This document shows positions 48,734 through 56,703 of a stretch of DNA of 64,000 nt, piece by piece. The notes under the pieces are model-generated. The model saw only the letters and a program-made list of their open reading frames with translations, had not been told where the DNA came from and did not search any database. Origin of the DNA: Sulfurirhabdus autotrophica (GTDB lineage Bacteria; Pseudomonadota; Gammaproteobacteria; Burkholderiales; SMCO01); the NCBI RefSeq assembly GCF_004346685.1, contig NZ_SMCO01000001.1, positions 1 through 64,000 of the forward strand, written 5' to 3'. The translations under genes and the position numbers were made by a program. Each line of letters starts with the position of its first letter. Position 1 is the stretch's first letter.

Positions 48734-50452
48734 TCAAATTTTAGCTGAGAGTTTGTTATAGGCAGTCAGTAGTTGCTGGTGCATATTGCACCCTTCCATC
48801 GACATACCAGGTGAATGCAAACCGAAGAAGCGTTGCTCTTTGTTCAGTAATGCTTTTGCTTGCACGAGTACTTCTGCACCATATAGCTGTTGTAAGGCAT
48901 GAGTAAATGGCGTTGCGTCTTCCAGGTTAAGCAGACTCTCTATGCAGCGATAAACACGCCGGCGGGGTTCTTTCAATTGTTCAAAATGACGAATCCAGTC
49001 GCAACCTTCACGGATTGATTCTTCATCACCGATTGCCAGAGCAAGCAGGGTTTTAAGTTCACCTACGCGCAACTCTTTCCATACTGAATCGGCATCCGGT
49101 GCAAGGCCGATCAGTCCGGCTACTGGGCGCTGGTCTGCAAGACCCAATTCGTTTAATGCGGCTAGCAAATCGGTGCATTCATCATCATCCAGATCGGTAA
49201 GGTGCAAAATGGGGGAGCGCAGATCATTACCAACGCTATTGTTTTCCCATTCCAGGTCATCTACCGGATAGATTTCTGACATGCCAGGCACGATAATTCG
49301 GCAAGCATAAACGCCCAGATGCGTAAAATCAGCAATGTAGATTTCTTTATTTTCGGCGTGAACACGTTCAACCAGCCAGGCATAATCTTCTTCGGTCGTA
49401 GTGCTGAAATTCCAGTCGCAAAACTCAAAATCAGGTGTATCACCCAGAAACTGCCAGCTGATAATGCCGCTGGAATCGACGAAGTGAATTTCCAGATTTT
49501 GTTGGTGGGCAATTTCATCCAGATCATGTCCCGGCTCTGGGAAGTCACCCAGTGCATCCAGGGCTCTGCCCTGGAGCAATTCAGTCAATGCGCGTTCTAA
49601 TGCGATTTCAAACCGCGGGTGTGCACCAAAGCTGGAAAAGCATCCCTGGTCATTCGGGTTAAGCAGCGTCACGTTCATTACAGGGTATTGGCCGCCCAAA
49701 GAGGCATCTTTGACGAGAATACCAAAGCCAGCAGCGCGTAGCGCGCGAACACCGGCTTCAATACGGGGAAAACGTGCAATCACAGCTTCCGGTACATCCG
49801 GCAGGCAAATACCTTCAGCAATGATGCGGAACTTGATTTGACGTTCGAAAATTTCTGATAACGCCTGGGTGCGTGCTTCTTTCGGTGTATTGCCTGCAGA
49901 CATGCCATTGCTGACGTATAGATTTCCGATAATATTCACCGGAAACCAAACCGTGGCACCGTCTCTCTCACGGGTGTAGGGGATAGCGCAAATGCCGCGA
50001 TCTATATTGCCGGAATTCAGATCAACCAGCATTTCGGCGTCGATCGTACCTTCAGGGTTGTAAAATTGGTGTAATTCCGGTGTAAGCAACTCAGTTGGCC
50101 ATTCGGTATTGTCACCCAGTTCAAACCACTGTTCTTGTGGATAATGGGTGTAATCGCGGTTCGCGATCTGTTCTCCCAGGTAATAGTGGGTCCAGAAGTA
50201 ATTGCAGCTCAAACGTTCAAAGTATTCACCCAGTGCGCTTGCTAGCGCCGCTTGCTTTGTAGCCCCCTTGCCATTGGTAAACATCAAGGGGCAATCTTTG
50301 TCGCGTATATGTACCGACCAGATACCTTCCACAGGATTCAGCCATGAACATTCCTCTATGTGAAAACCCAGTGTTTCCAGTTTTTGACTCATTGAGCTGA
50401 TGGAGGATTCAAGAGAGGCGTCTTTGCCTGCAATAAAACTTTCTGTTTGCAT
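48734..50452 (-). CDS. ycaO: YcaO protein (E. coli YcaO type)
   Basis: A 572-aa protein very close in layout to E. coli YcaO, beginning MQTESFIAGKDASLESSI. FTNGKGATKQAALASALGEYFERLS (about 59-82) holds the Glu/Arg ATP-binding motif of YcaO cyclodehydratase folds, and a TPR-like C-terminal region follows. E. coli YcaO is linked with RimO-dependent methylthiolation of ribosomal protein S12; no azole biosynthesis genes (dehydrogenase, precursor peptide) lie around it, so RiPP synthesis is unlikely. The frame opens at TTG 50515, but ATG 50452 fits the family start. Confidence 0.88.
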   Translation of the reverse strand: MQTESFIAGKDASLESSISSMSQKLETLGFHIEECSWLNPVEGIWSVHIRDKDCPLMFTNGKGATKQAALASALGEYFERLSCNYFWTHYYLGEQIANRDYTHYPQEQWFELGDNTEWPTELLTPELHQFYNPEGTIDAEMLVDLNSGNIDRGICAIPYTRERDGATVWFPVNIIGNLYVSNGMSAGNTPKEARTQALSEIFERQIKFRIIAEGICLPDVPEAVIARFPRIEAGVRALRAAGFGILVKDASLGGQYPVMNVTLLNPNDQGCFSSFGAHPRFEIALERALTELLQGRALDALGDFPEPGHDLDEIAHQQNLEIHFVDSSGIISWQFLGDTPDFEFCDWNFSTTTEEDYAWLVERVHAENKEIYIADFTHLGVYACRIIVPGMSEIYPVDDLEWENNSVGNDLRSPILHLTDLDDDECTDLLAALNELGLADQRPVAGLIGLAPDADSVWKELRVGELKTLLALAIGDEESIREGCDWIRHFEQLKEPRRRVYRCIESLLNLEDATPFTHALQQLYGAEVLVQAKALLNKEQRFFGLHSPGMSMEGCNMHQQLLTAYNKLSAKI

Positions 50453-50678
50453 CTGGGTACCTGTTATGAAGCGTAATGGATAATTTGGAGGTTTGCCTGT
50501 TTCAGGCTTTATCAAAGCAAGTAACCAGACTCGAATTCTGAAAGAAAGAATGGAAATGATTGCTATGGCGTTGTGTTTATAGCAGATTTTACCACTAATG
50601 GGCCATAAAGCCGAATCAATTAGTGAGGGCGATTCAAATGGAAAATGGTATTAAAAGTCGAACAAATGCTGGAGAAAA

Positions 50679-51884
50679 TTAGTGGCGATGCCGCTTATAG
50701 ATAAGCCCCATCGTCAGGCTGATGAAGGTTCCGAATATAATCACGATCAAATTAATGTGCATATCAGCCTTAACCATCAGCATGTAACCACCCAACATAA
50801 GTAATATGCCTATGTTTTCATTAAAGTTTTGTATGGCAATGGAATGGCCTGCACCCATCAGCAGATGACCACGATGTTGAAGCAGAGCGTTGAGTGGTAC
50901 CACAAAGAAACCACTCAGTGCACCAATCAGGAATAGCAATGCCCAGGCGATATACCATTTCGTAACGAAGATCATCGCTACAACCAGCATGCCCATAATA
51001 ATGCCGGCTGGCAGGGCTTTTACAGCATTTTCAAGAGAAATATAGCGGGCTGCAAAAACCGCGCCAACCGCTATGCCAACCGCCACGATAATCGTCAGTA
51101 GCGGTGCATTTTCAGGCAGAAAATGCAGAACGGCTACCGCCCATACTAAGACTACCAGACGGAGTGTGGCACCGGCGCCCCAAAAAAGCGTTGTGACCGC
51201 AAGTGATACTTGCCCCTGAGGGTCACGCCATAGCAGGGTGAATGCATGCCAAAAATCATGCAAAATATAGAGTGGATTCTTTTTTGGCATACGATGGTCA
51301 ATCGGTACATGGGGTATGCCCAGATTGATGATGGCAGCAATCACGTAAAGCAAGGTAATGGCCGCAATCGCAAATTGGGGAATATTGATTAAACCATCCA
51401 GATGCAGCAAATCAAGAAATGAATTCGCAATTGAAGGTGTTACAAAAAGTGTGCCCAGAACAGCGCCTAAAACAATAGCCGCTACAGTAGCACCTTCCAT
51501 CCAGCTGTTGGCTATTACCAAGGCATCAGCTGGCAGATATTCTGTCAAAATGCCATATTTGGCAGGTGAGTATGCTGCAGCACCGATACCAACAATACCG
51601 TAAGCGTATAAAGGTGGCACGCCAAATAACATGGTTAAACAACCAATCAGCTTGATGGCATTACTGAGAAACATGACCCGCCCTTTGGGAATGGAGTCCG
51701 CAAAGGGACCAACAAAGGGGGCCAGCAGAATATAGGAAATGACAAAAAATTCCTGCAAGAGAGGCGTATGCCAATCAGGTGCACTCAATTCCTTAAGCAG
51801 CGCGATAGCGGCAAAAAGCAACGCATTATCGGCCAGAGCAGAAATAAATTGCGCGGTAAGAATCGTATAAAAGCCGCGGTTCAT
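50679..51884 (-). CDS. lplT: Lysophospholipid transporter LplT
   Basis: A 401-aa, about 12-TM MFS protein. FYTILTAQFISALADNALLFAAIALL is the LplT N-terminus, FADSIPKGRVMFLSNAIKLIGC is the loop 2-3 motif, and YSPAKYGILTEYLPADALVIANSWMEG is a signature block. It flips lysophospholipids into the inner leaflet for re-acylation. The usual partner aas is not adjacent. Confidence 0.9.
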   Translation of the reverse strand: MNRGFYTILTAQFISALADNALLFAAIALLKELSAPDWHTPLLQEFFVISYILLAPFVGPFADSIPKGRVMFLSNAIKLIGCLTMLFGVPPLYAYGIVGIGAAAYSPAKYGILTEYLPADALVIANSWMEGATVAAIVLGAVLGTLFVTPSIANSFLDLLHLDGLINIPQFAIAAITLLYVIAAIINLGIPHVPIDHRMPKKNPLYILHDFWHAFTLLWRDPQGQVSLAVTTLFWGAGATLRLVVLVWAVAVLHFLPENAPLLTIIVAVGIAVGAVFAARYISLENAVKALPAGIIMGMLVVAMIFVTKWYIAWALLFLIGALSGFFVVPLNALLQHRGHLLMGAGHSIAIQNFNENIGILLMLGGYMLMVKADMHINLIVIIFGTFISLTMGLIYKRHRH

Positions 51885-51998
51885 CGAAGAGTAAGGCTTA
51901 TAAGTAGTAGATTAAGTTCTGTTTGTTTTATATGAGTCAAAATGAATGGCTCTTTGTGATTTATACCATGAAAAAGAAGCTTTCCACCATTTGTGCAA

Positions 51999-52541
51999 TT
52001 AATCTTTTTTATTTTTGGCCTTAGCCAGTTCTTTCAGCATCGCTTCCTGTTGGGCAAAGGAGGGGACTCGTGAAGGTGAAGTGGCCTGTTCAGAAAGGTT
52101 TATAGGTGTGTGGCCGCCACGTTCCTGTTCTTTGGTCTTCAGGTAGTCATCAAGGCCATCGTCGGTATAGCGGCCTTTAAAGTCTTTGGGGGCCGCACTG
52201 CCTTGCTTGAGATATACCTGCATGCGTATCTGTTTGTTCAAGCTGGCGATCCGGTCTTCAATCCAACGGATGTCGTATAAGGCAAAGCCGATCTGACCTG
52301 CTAAAATAACCAAGGCAGGCAGTTTGTGGCCTATAATAAAAAGAGTGACTATCGTCAACGTCAGTATTCGATAAATCCATGCGGTACGGGCATCGTTCAA
52401 ATAGGCTCGGTGCATCCCTGAAGGGAAGAGCAGTAGCCAACTGTTAGCTACCTTACGTTTCTTCATTAATTGTACTAATCTAAGATTTGCACTTTGCAAC
52501 CCTTGACCTTCCAGATCAAGATTTTTCCACGCTTCATGCAT
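51999..52541 (-). CDS. Hypothetical membrane protein (180 aa)
   Basis: Not recognised. Two hydrophobic stretches (about 55-75 and 77-92, RILTLTIVTLFIIGHKLPALVILAGQIG) form a hairpin. The N-terminus has an LLFPSGMHRAYLND piece resembling small TM2-type proteins, and the C-terminal half is charged and probably cytoplasmic. Divergent from the LysR gene. Confidence 0.5.
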   Translation of the reverse strand: MHEAWKNLDLEGQGLQSANLRLVQLMKKRKVANSWLLLFPSGMHRAYLNDARTAWIYRILTLTIVTLFIIGHKLPALVILAGQIGFALYDIRWIEDRIASLNKQIRMQVYLKQGSAAPKDFKGRYTDDGLDDYLKTKEQERGGHTPINLSEQATSPSRVPSFAQQEAMLKELAKAKNKKD

Positions 52542-52628
52542 AAACTCTATCCTTCTTACGGAAAATATGATTGAATGTTAGGCTTTCCGTATATATTAAT
52601 TTAATAGCTTATCACAGTTGGTTAAACC

Positions 52629-53531
52629 ATGGCAGACCGCCGAATTCAAGTATTTCATACAGTAGCGAAACAACTCAGCTTTACCAAGGCAGCTGAGTTG
52701 TTATTCATGACCCAGCCTGCGGTGACCTTCCAGGTGAAACAACTGGAAGAGCATTTCAATACCCGTCTGTTTGAGCGTACGCATGGCAAAATCACCTTGA
52801 CCCATGCCGGGGAAGTTGCCCTGGAATACGCCGAAAAGATTCTGGAGCTTTCATCTGAAATGGAAACCCGTTTAGGAGAACTCACCGGGGAAATTAGCGG
52901 CAAACTAATGATTGGAGCAAGTACCACTATTGCTGAATATCTGTTGCCGCGTATTTTGGGTGAATTTAAAGAGAAATATCCGCAAGTAAAAGCCCATTTG
53001 ACTGTGGCCAATTCTGAAACCATTGAAAACAAGGTGGCAGATCACACACTGGATCTTGGTTTGATAGAAGCGCAATCTCATCATCCGATTCTGAATACAG
53101 ACTTGTGTTGCAATGACGAACTTGTGGTGATTTGCTCCCCTAATCATGAGTATGCAAAGTTTACATCGCTTACCGCGTTACAGCTTGCAGAGCAGCCTTA
53201 TGTCAGCCGCGAATTGGGGTCTGGCACCCGTGAAGTTATCGATGATTATTTCCGAAATGCAGGTGTGAATCCCGATGATTTGAATATTGCCATGGAAATG
53301 GGCAGCCGCGAGGCAATCAAAGGTGCGGTAGAAGCCGGACTAGGTATTGCAATTGTTTCAATCTCAACGGTAGTAAAAGAATTGAAGCTAGGCGATCTGG
53401 TAGCTATTCCGCTGGAGCCAAAAATGACGCGTGCATTGTCTTTGGTCTACGCAAATGAAAAGTTCCGCTCAAAACTGATGCAGGCTTTTCTGGATTTCGT
53501 TAAAACAACCAAGCTGAATAGAGTTAAATGA
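52629..53531 (+). CDS. LysR-family transcriptional regulator
   Basis: A 300-aa LTTR. The HTH is at about 4-63 (FHTVAKQLSFTKAAELLFMTQPAVTFQVKQLEEHFNTRLFER). The substrate-binding domain follows (LMIGASTTIAEYLLPRILGEFKEKYP; EAIKGAVEAGLGIAIVS). The pattern is of the CysB/CbbR/YeiE-like kind, which respond to small ligands. The intergenic gap with the 180-aa gene is short, so it may control that gene or the amidotransferase-like gene downstream; the target is not identified. Confidence 0.92.
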   Translation: MADRRIQVFHTVAKQLSFTKAAELLFMTQPAVTFQVKQLEEHFNTRLFERTHGKITLTHAGEVALEYAEKILELSSEMETRLGELTGEISGKLMIGASTTIAEYLLPRILGEFKEKYPQVKAHLTVANSETIENKVADHTLDLGLIEAQSHHPILNTDLCCNDELVVICSPNHEYAKFTSLTALQLAEQPYVSRELGSGTREVIDDYFRNAGVNPDDLNIAMEMGSREAIKGAVEAGLGIAIVSISTVVKELKLGDLVAIPLEPKMTRALSLVYANEKFRSKLMQAFLDFVKTTKLNRVK

Positions 53532-53610
53532 TCATTAAGTTAATTGCTCAACTGATCGTTTTCAGATCAGCAGTGGCAAACTTATTGCTTCGATGGAGTA
53601 CAGCAAGGTT

Positions 53611-54369
53611 ATGAAAAATTTTCTGGTTATACAGCATACATATGCAGAATTTCTAGGCCCGATTGAAAAACAATTGGAGTCTCGCGATATCGGGTTTTCT
53701 TATCAGCGTCCATTTACTGGTCAGGATATCCCTGGTAGCGCACTGCAATACGATTCGCTCTGGTTATTGGGTGGCGCTTTCCCCATCACGGATAAAGAAT
53801 CATGCCCCTGGTTAGACGATGAAATCCGATTGATTGGTGTGTTTAAACATGCAAAACGTCCCATTGTAGGGATAGGGTTTGGCGGACTGTTGGTGGCTCA
53901 ATACGAAGGGGGGGTGGCATCTGCCGAACCATTACATACAGCTTACTGGACTACAGCGCATAAGACAGAAGTGGGTAAGGATGATCCGCTTGCTAATGCG
54001 GTAGATGGTGTAAAAGTGCTTGTGATGTATAACGGCAAGGTAGATTTACCAAAAGGTATAGAACCCATTCTGGTTGATGATGAAGGCAATTGGCTGGCTA
54101 TTCGCCCGGATGAACTCACTTATGGCATATTGTTCCGCCCTGAAATCAAACCCGGCATGATTGAAGACATGATCATGGAAGCGAACCGACCTTTACCAGA
54201 GCACATCGGTACACTGCTTGGTGAAGCCCGAATGAACTGGAACGATATGCAAGTTACGATGGGTAAAGTAGCTGTAGCACTGGTTTCAGCCCTTGATTTA
54301 ATGAAAGAACGCCGCAAAATGCCAGTTTTCAGCTTAAACGTAGTCAGAACGGAAGATGAAAATTCATGA
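53611..54369 (+). CDS. Class I glutamine amidotransferase-like protein lacking triad residues
   Basis: A 252-aa protein of the GMP-synthase-like GATase1 fold (WLLGGAFPITDKESCPWLDDEIRLI; AKRPIVGIGFGGLLVAQ). In active members the nucleophile is Cys in a G-x-C-x-G elbow; here the corresponding residue is Gly89. The usual F-H-P-E carrying the catalytic His and Glu is FRPE, so Arg176 replaces His, with Glu178 kept. It therefore cannot hydrolyse glutamine in the standard way and is a likely pseudoenzyme. AAGG precedes the ATG at 53611; an ATG at 53593 is less likely. It overlaps the 114-aa gene by 4 nt. Confidence 0.8.
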   Translation: MKNFLVIQHTYAEFLGPIEKQLESRDIGFSYQRPFTGQDIPGSALQYDSLWLLGGAFPITDKESCPWLDDEIRLIGVFKHAKRPIVGIGFGGLLVAQYEGGVASAEPLHTAYWTTAHKTEVGKDDPLANAVDGVKVLVMYNGKVDLPKGIEPILVDDEGNWLAIRPDELTYGILFRPEIKPGMIEDMIMEANRPLPEHIGTLLGEARMNWNDMQVTMGKVAVALVSALDLMKERRKMPVFSLNVVRTEDENS

Positions 54370-54710
54370 GCGATGATAAGAAATTATCCAAACTGTTTCG
54401 ATCGCTACCAGATGCGCAGCGCCAGACATTACTGGCTTTTGCCGAGTTTCTTGCTGCCCGTGGCCAGGAAGGCGTAGTAAAAGAAATTCCGCAAGTGAAT
54501 CCTATTCCGCGCCCTTCAGAAGAAAGTGTCATCAGGGCTATCAAGCGGCTACGTGCAACTTACCCAATGCTGGAGAGTGGCAAGTTATTAAATGAAACAT
54601 CAAGTGCAATGACACAACATGCCATGCATGGCAAACCGGCGGTGGAAGTGATTGATCAGCTGGAAGTGGTATTTAAGTCCCACTATGAACGGTATTTAGG
54701 GGAGCAGTAA
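54366..54710 (+). CDS. Conserved hypothetical protein (114 aa)
   Basis: A small soluble protein, basic and Gln/Glu rich. DAQRQTLLAFAEFLAARG is an amphipathic helix and PRPSEESVIRAIKRLRATYPMLE another. I do not recognise a named family, though the pairing with the amidotransferase-like gene (ATGA overlap) suggests a shared function. The C-terminus ends ERYLGEQ-stop; this end is duplicated at 56633-56656, see the insertion. Confidence 0.6.
   Translation: MSDDKKLSKLFRSLPDAQRQTLLAFAEFLAARGQEGVVKEIPQVNPIPRPSEESVIRAIKRLRATYPMLESGKLLNETSSAMTQHAMHGKPAVEVIDQLEVVFKSHYERYLGEQ
54690..54710 (+). repeat. Left copy of a 21-bp direct repeat (likely attL)
   Basis: CGGTATTTAGGGGA + G + CAGTAA ending at the stop of the 114-aa gene. 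Matches 56636-56656 at 20 of 21 positions. Confidence 0.75.
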
Positions 54711-54768
54711 GCTTTTGTCGTAAAAAGTAGGGCGCTGCATATTGCGTTCATATCAAGCCAGGATAGAC

Positions 54769-54907
54769 GTGATTCCACACGTTGTTGTGCGTGCACTGGC
54801 ATTCAAATGGATTCGAATTCTCTTCCGAAATTGGCTGAACCGCACACCCCTATGATGAATCCGTTTACTTGAATTCGCTCAGGCGTCTTGGCCTCGCCGC
54901 TGCTTGA
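54769..54907 (+). pseudogene. C-terminal remnant of an IS110-family transposase, frameshifted
   Basis: Reading from 54769 gives VVVRALAFKWIRILFRNWLNRTP, which fits the C-terminal block I know from IS110/IS116-type transposases (ALAFKWIRI...CW...RTPYDE). The frame then breaks at a CCCC run (54847-54850). Skipping one C restores YDESVYLNSLRRLGLAAA and a stop at 54905-54907. So one base insertion separates two pieces of the same coding end. No upstream transposase part remains; it is a short relic. Confidence 0.6.
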
Positions 54908-54978
54908 TTCGAAGGGAGAGGCTGCAAAAATGACTTGACTGTCGACCTCAGGGCGTGGGTTGGCCACTCACTGGTACT

Positions 54979-55260
54979 CTATTTGGTTCCATCAAAAAAT
55001 CCGCGTGGATAGGTGGAAACACAGTTAACGTGGGCATCTGCGCGTCGAGTTGGAGCATGGAAGGCACTGCCGTTTATTGGGCCAGTTAATGACAACAAGC
55101 GCGCGTTGTAGATGATTTCCCATAGTTGCGCTGCGGCATATTTATCATCCCAAACGACCTCTGTTCCATCTTCCAATCGGTCACCGTGCGCGTTTATTTG
55201 AGCAATGTTTCGCGCAAATTCAAGGCATGCGCGGCCTAGCACCTCTGCGTCTCTAGCCAT
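54979..55260 (-). CDS. Hypothetical protein (93 aa)
   Basis: Not recognised. The ATG at 55260 has GGAGG about 8 nt upstream and lies inside the end of the 70-aa gene, overlapping it by 8 nt. A longer frame from 55275 is less likely. The sequence (ARDAEVLGRACLEFARNIAQI; VSTYPRGFFDGTK) has no TM segment. The coupled pair sits inside the insertion. Confidence 0.5.
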   Translation of the reverse strand: MARDAEVLGRACLEFARNIAQINAHGDRLEDGTEVVWDDKYAAAQLWEIIYNARLLSLTGPINGSAFHAPTRRADAHVNCVSTYPRGFFDGTK

Positions 55261-55465
55261 TATATTTCCCTCCATATTCTAGCGTTTCGTCTCGAAAGCA
55301 GCCATTATCGTCAAGCAAAGAGGAATCAACCTCTTCGCATGACTCTTCAATTATTGTTCCGCCAAAACGCTCAATTGCTTCACGGGTGGCTCGCAGTGAC
55401 CTAACGCTGTTGTGGTCGGTTTCAATGTCATACATTTCATACCGGTAGATATTCAACATTGCCAT
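55253..55465 (-). CDS. Hypothetical protein (70 aa)
   Basis: A small acidic protein (NIYRYEMYDIETDHNSVRSLRATREAIERFGGT; SCEEVDSSLLDDNG). AGGAG lies 7 nt before the ATG. It is coupled to the 93-aa gene through an 8-nt overlap. I see no family; the pair is a candidate for a two-gene accessory unit such as toxin-antitoxin, but nothing in the sequences supports that directly. Confidence 0.5.
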   Translation of the reverse strand: MAMLNIYRYEMYDIETDHNSVRSLRATREAIERFGGTIIEESCEEVDSSLLDDNGCFRDETLEYGGKYNG

Positions 55466-55551
55466 GACTTACTCCTATTGCAAACGGGGAATTGAATGGG
55501 CCAACGTAAAATTAAGGGGCGCGCTTTAACGCGTCCCTCTTAAATGAAGGG

Positions 55552-56190
55552 TTAGATTGCTGCTGCAAAAACGAACCCTGCAATTAGGAAGCTTAAGAAA
55601 AGCAATGCTTGTAGAAGAGCAAATAGTCCTTGCCATTGAAGCCCCTTGATAACTGGAAGGTACCCGACTTGAGGGTTATTCATGTGCTTTTTGAGCTGTC
55701 GATTGACAAGCCAAGCGACCCAACGGGGCAGTGGAATAAAGAATTCACTGAGTACCCGCTCAAGGCGGATGCCAGTTTCAAGCGTAATTCCCCATACACT
55801 AGCACTTTCCTTAATTTTCTTCTCTTCCTCTTGATGCTTTTCTAGATGCTCAGCGAATGTCTTGCGAACCGCTGCACCCGCGTCGATTTGGATTTCACAC
55901 CGCAGTGCATACATTCTTGAAATAAGGCCAAACAGGCAGGAGACGCAAAGAAGGGCGCCACATGTGAGAAAGCCAGCTTGCGTTATGAAAGGTAGGAGCT
56001 TGTCTGCGTTTGTGATAAAGAACGCCGCGACAGTAGCTGTACCAACCAAGAGCCACGTTGAGAATTCCTTGATGGGCTTACTTGCTTTGAAGCCGGACTC
56101 GAACATCGACGACACGATCGCATTCTCTGCGTTCTGGCGTGCGAGGCGATTCCACTCTCGGAGTGACTCTGTTTTAGGATCGTTGGTCAT
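55552..56190 (-). CDS. Hypothetical membrane protein (212 aa)
   Basis: Not recognised. TM segments are at about 48-66 (WLLVGTATVAAFFIT) and 72-92 (ITQAGFLTCGALLCVSCLFGLISRM), then a charged amphipathic stretch (HLEKHQEEEKKIKES), and a C-terminal TM (about 185-210). The ATG at 56190 is preferred over TTG 56196. It is the first gene of the minus-strand trio in the insertion and the repeat cluster lies in its 5' region. Confidence 0.5.
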   Translation of the reverse strand: MTNDPKTESLREWNRLARQNAENAIVSSMFESGFKASKPIKEFSTWLLVGTATVAAFFITNADKLLPFITQAGFLTCGALLCVSCLFGLISRMYALRCEIQIDAGAAVRKTFAEHLEKHQEEEKKIKESASVWGITLETGIRLERVLSEFFIPLPRWVAWLVNRQLKKHMNNPQVGYLPVIKGLQWQGLFALLQALLFLSFLIAGFVFAAAI

Positions 56191-56236
56191 GAGCAATCTA
56201 ACGTAATATAGACGCCCTAAAGGTGTATTTTTCTAT

Positions 56237-56422
56237 GGCATGAAGGTGTATAAAAAGTCGTTTCAATTTTTTCCTTTTTTTTCAATATGTTGAAATTTTC
56301 ATGCCGTTTTATACACCCTAAACAGCATTTTTTTTCCACCATTCTGGTGTATAAAAATGCTGTCGTCAAAAATATAATGTTATTATTTAACAACTTGGTA
56401 TTTTCTTGACTTTTTATACACC
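56237..56422. repeat. Four alternating copies of GGTGTATAAAA in the 5' region of the insertion
   Basis: Copies lie at 56245-56256 (+), 56307-56317 (-), 56346-56357 (+) and 56411-56422 (-). The first and fourth share 15 bp (GGTGTATAAAAAGTC) in opposite orientation. The second and third are flanked by ACAGCATTTTT / AAAAATGCTGT, and GGCATGAA / TTCATGCC pairs flank copies one and two. A fifth imperfect match lies near 56222. The block is very AT-rich and non-coding. It could be regulator sites, an iteron-like block, or recombination sites; sequence alone does not decide. Confidence 0.6.
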
Positions 56423-56444
56423 GCTTTTTAGTAAATTATTATGG

Positions 56445-56519
56445 ATCGTCATTGTTCAGCCAAAGCTTATTGACCAGCTTAGGAGTAAAATCAGGCTCAA
56501 GCACTGTAGCTCGCGTTGA
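56445..56519 (+). pseudogene. N-terminal remnant of a tyrosine recombinase (integrase)
   Basis: The frame reads IVIVQPKLIDQLRSKIRLKHC then SSR and a stop. The P-K-L-I-D-Q-x-R-x-K-I-R-x-K-H pattern resembles the N-terminus (core-binding domain start) of IntI/XerC-like integrases, where PKLLDQVRDKIRLKHYS is common. Only about 24 residues remain, with no catalytic part. The recognition is by eye and short, so moderate confidence. Confidence 0.45.
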
Positions 56520-56635
56520 GTTAAATAAAATGAAGCCCAACGAAAACGAAGTCTGAAACGAAGTTTGAATTTGTGTTAAGGGATTGCAAAAAAATAGTCG
56601 AGAGTTGGCCTTGGCAGCCCAACGCAAGCTGTGAG

Positions 56636-56656
56636 CGGTATTTAGGGGAACAGTAA
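56636..56656 (+). repeat. Right copy of the 21-bp direct repeat (likely attR)
   Basis: CGGTATTTAGGGGA + A + CAGTAA. Identical to 54690-54710 except one base, and preserves the reading ERYLGEQ-stop with upstream homology fading after about 9 codons. It lies 47 nt before the end of phoH. Confidence 0.75.
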
Positions 56657-56703
56657 TTTTCCGGCATAGAATGGCTGATCTATGCCGGAGTAATTGTTCG
56701 AAC

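Larger units (their letters stand above)
56197..56703. other. Non-coding part of the insertion, 507 nt
   Basis: Holds the GGTGTATAAAA repeat cluster, the integrase remnant (56445-56519) and the right direct repeat. The ORF that covers 56439-56750 on the minus strand overlaps phoH and has no family-like content; I do not treat it as a gene. Confidence 0.5.

Noticed and set aside
48734-50452. YcaO as part of an azoline RiPP cluster
   Set aside because: The protein is the E. coli YcaO type and no precursor, dehydrogenase or exporter genes lie nearby.
56237-56422. CRISPR array
   Set aside because: Four copies in alternating orientation with unequal 28- to 54-nt gaps and no cas genes; not an array of direct repeats.
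54690-56656. Reading the insertion as a prophage
   Set aside because: No capsid, tail, lysis or replication genes are present; only a possible integrase stub.
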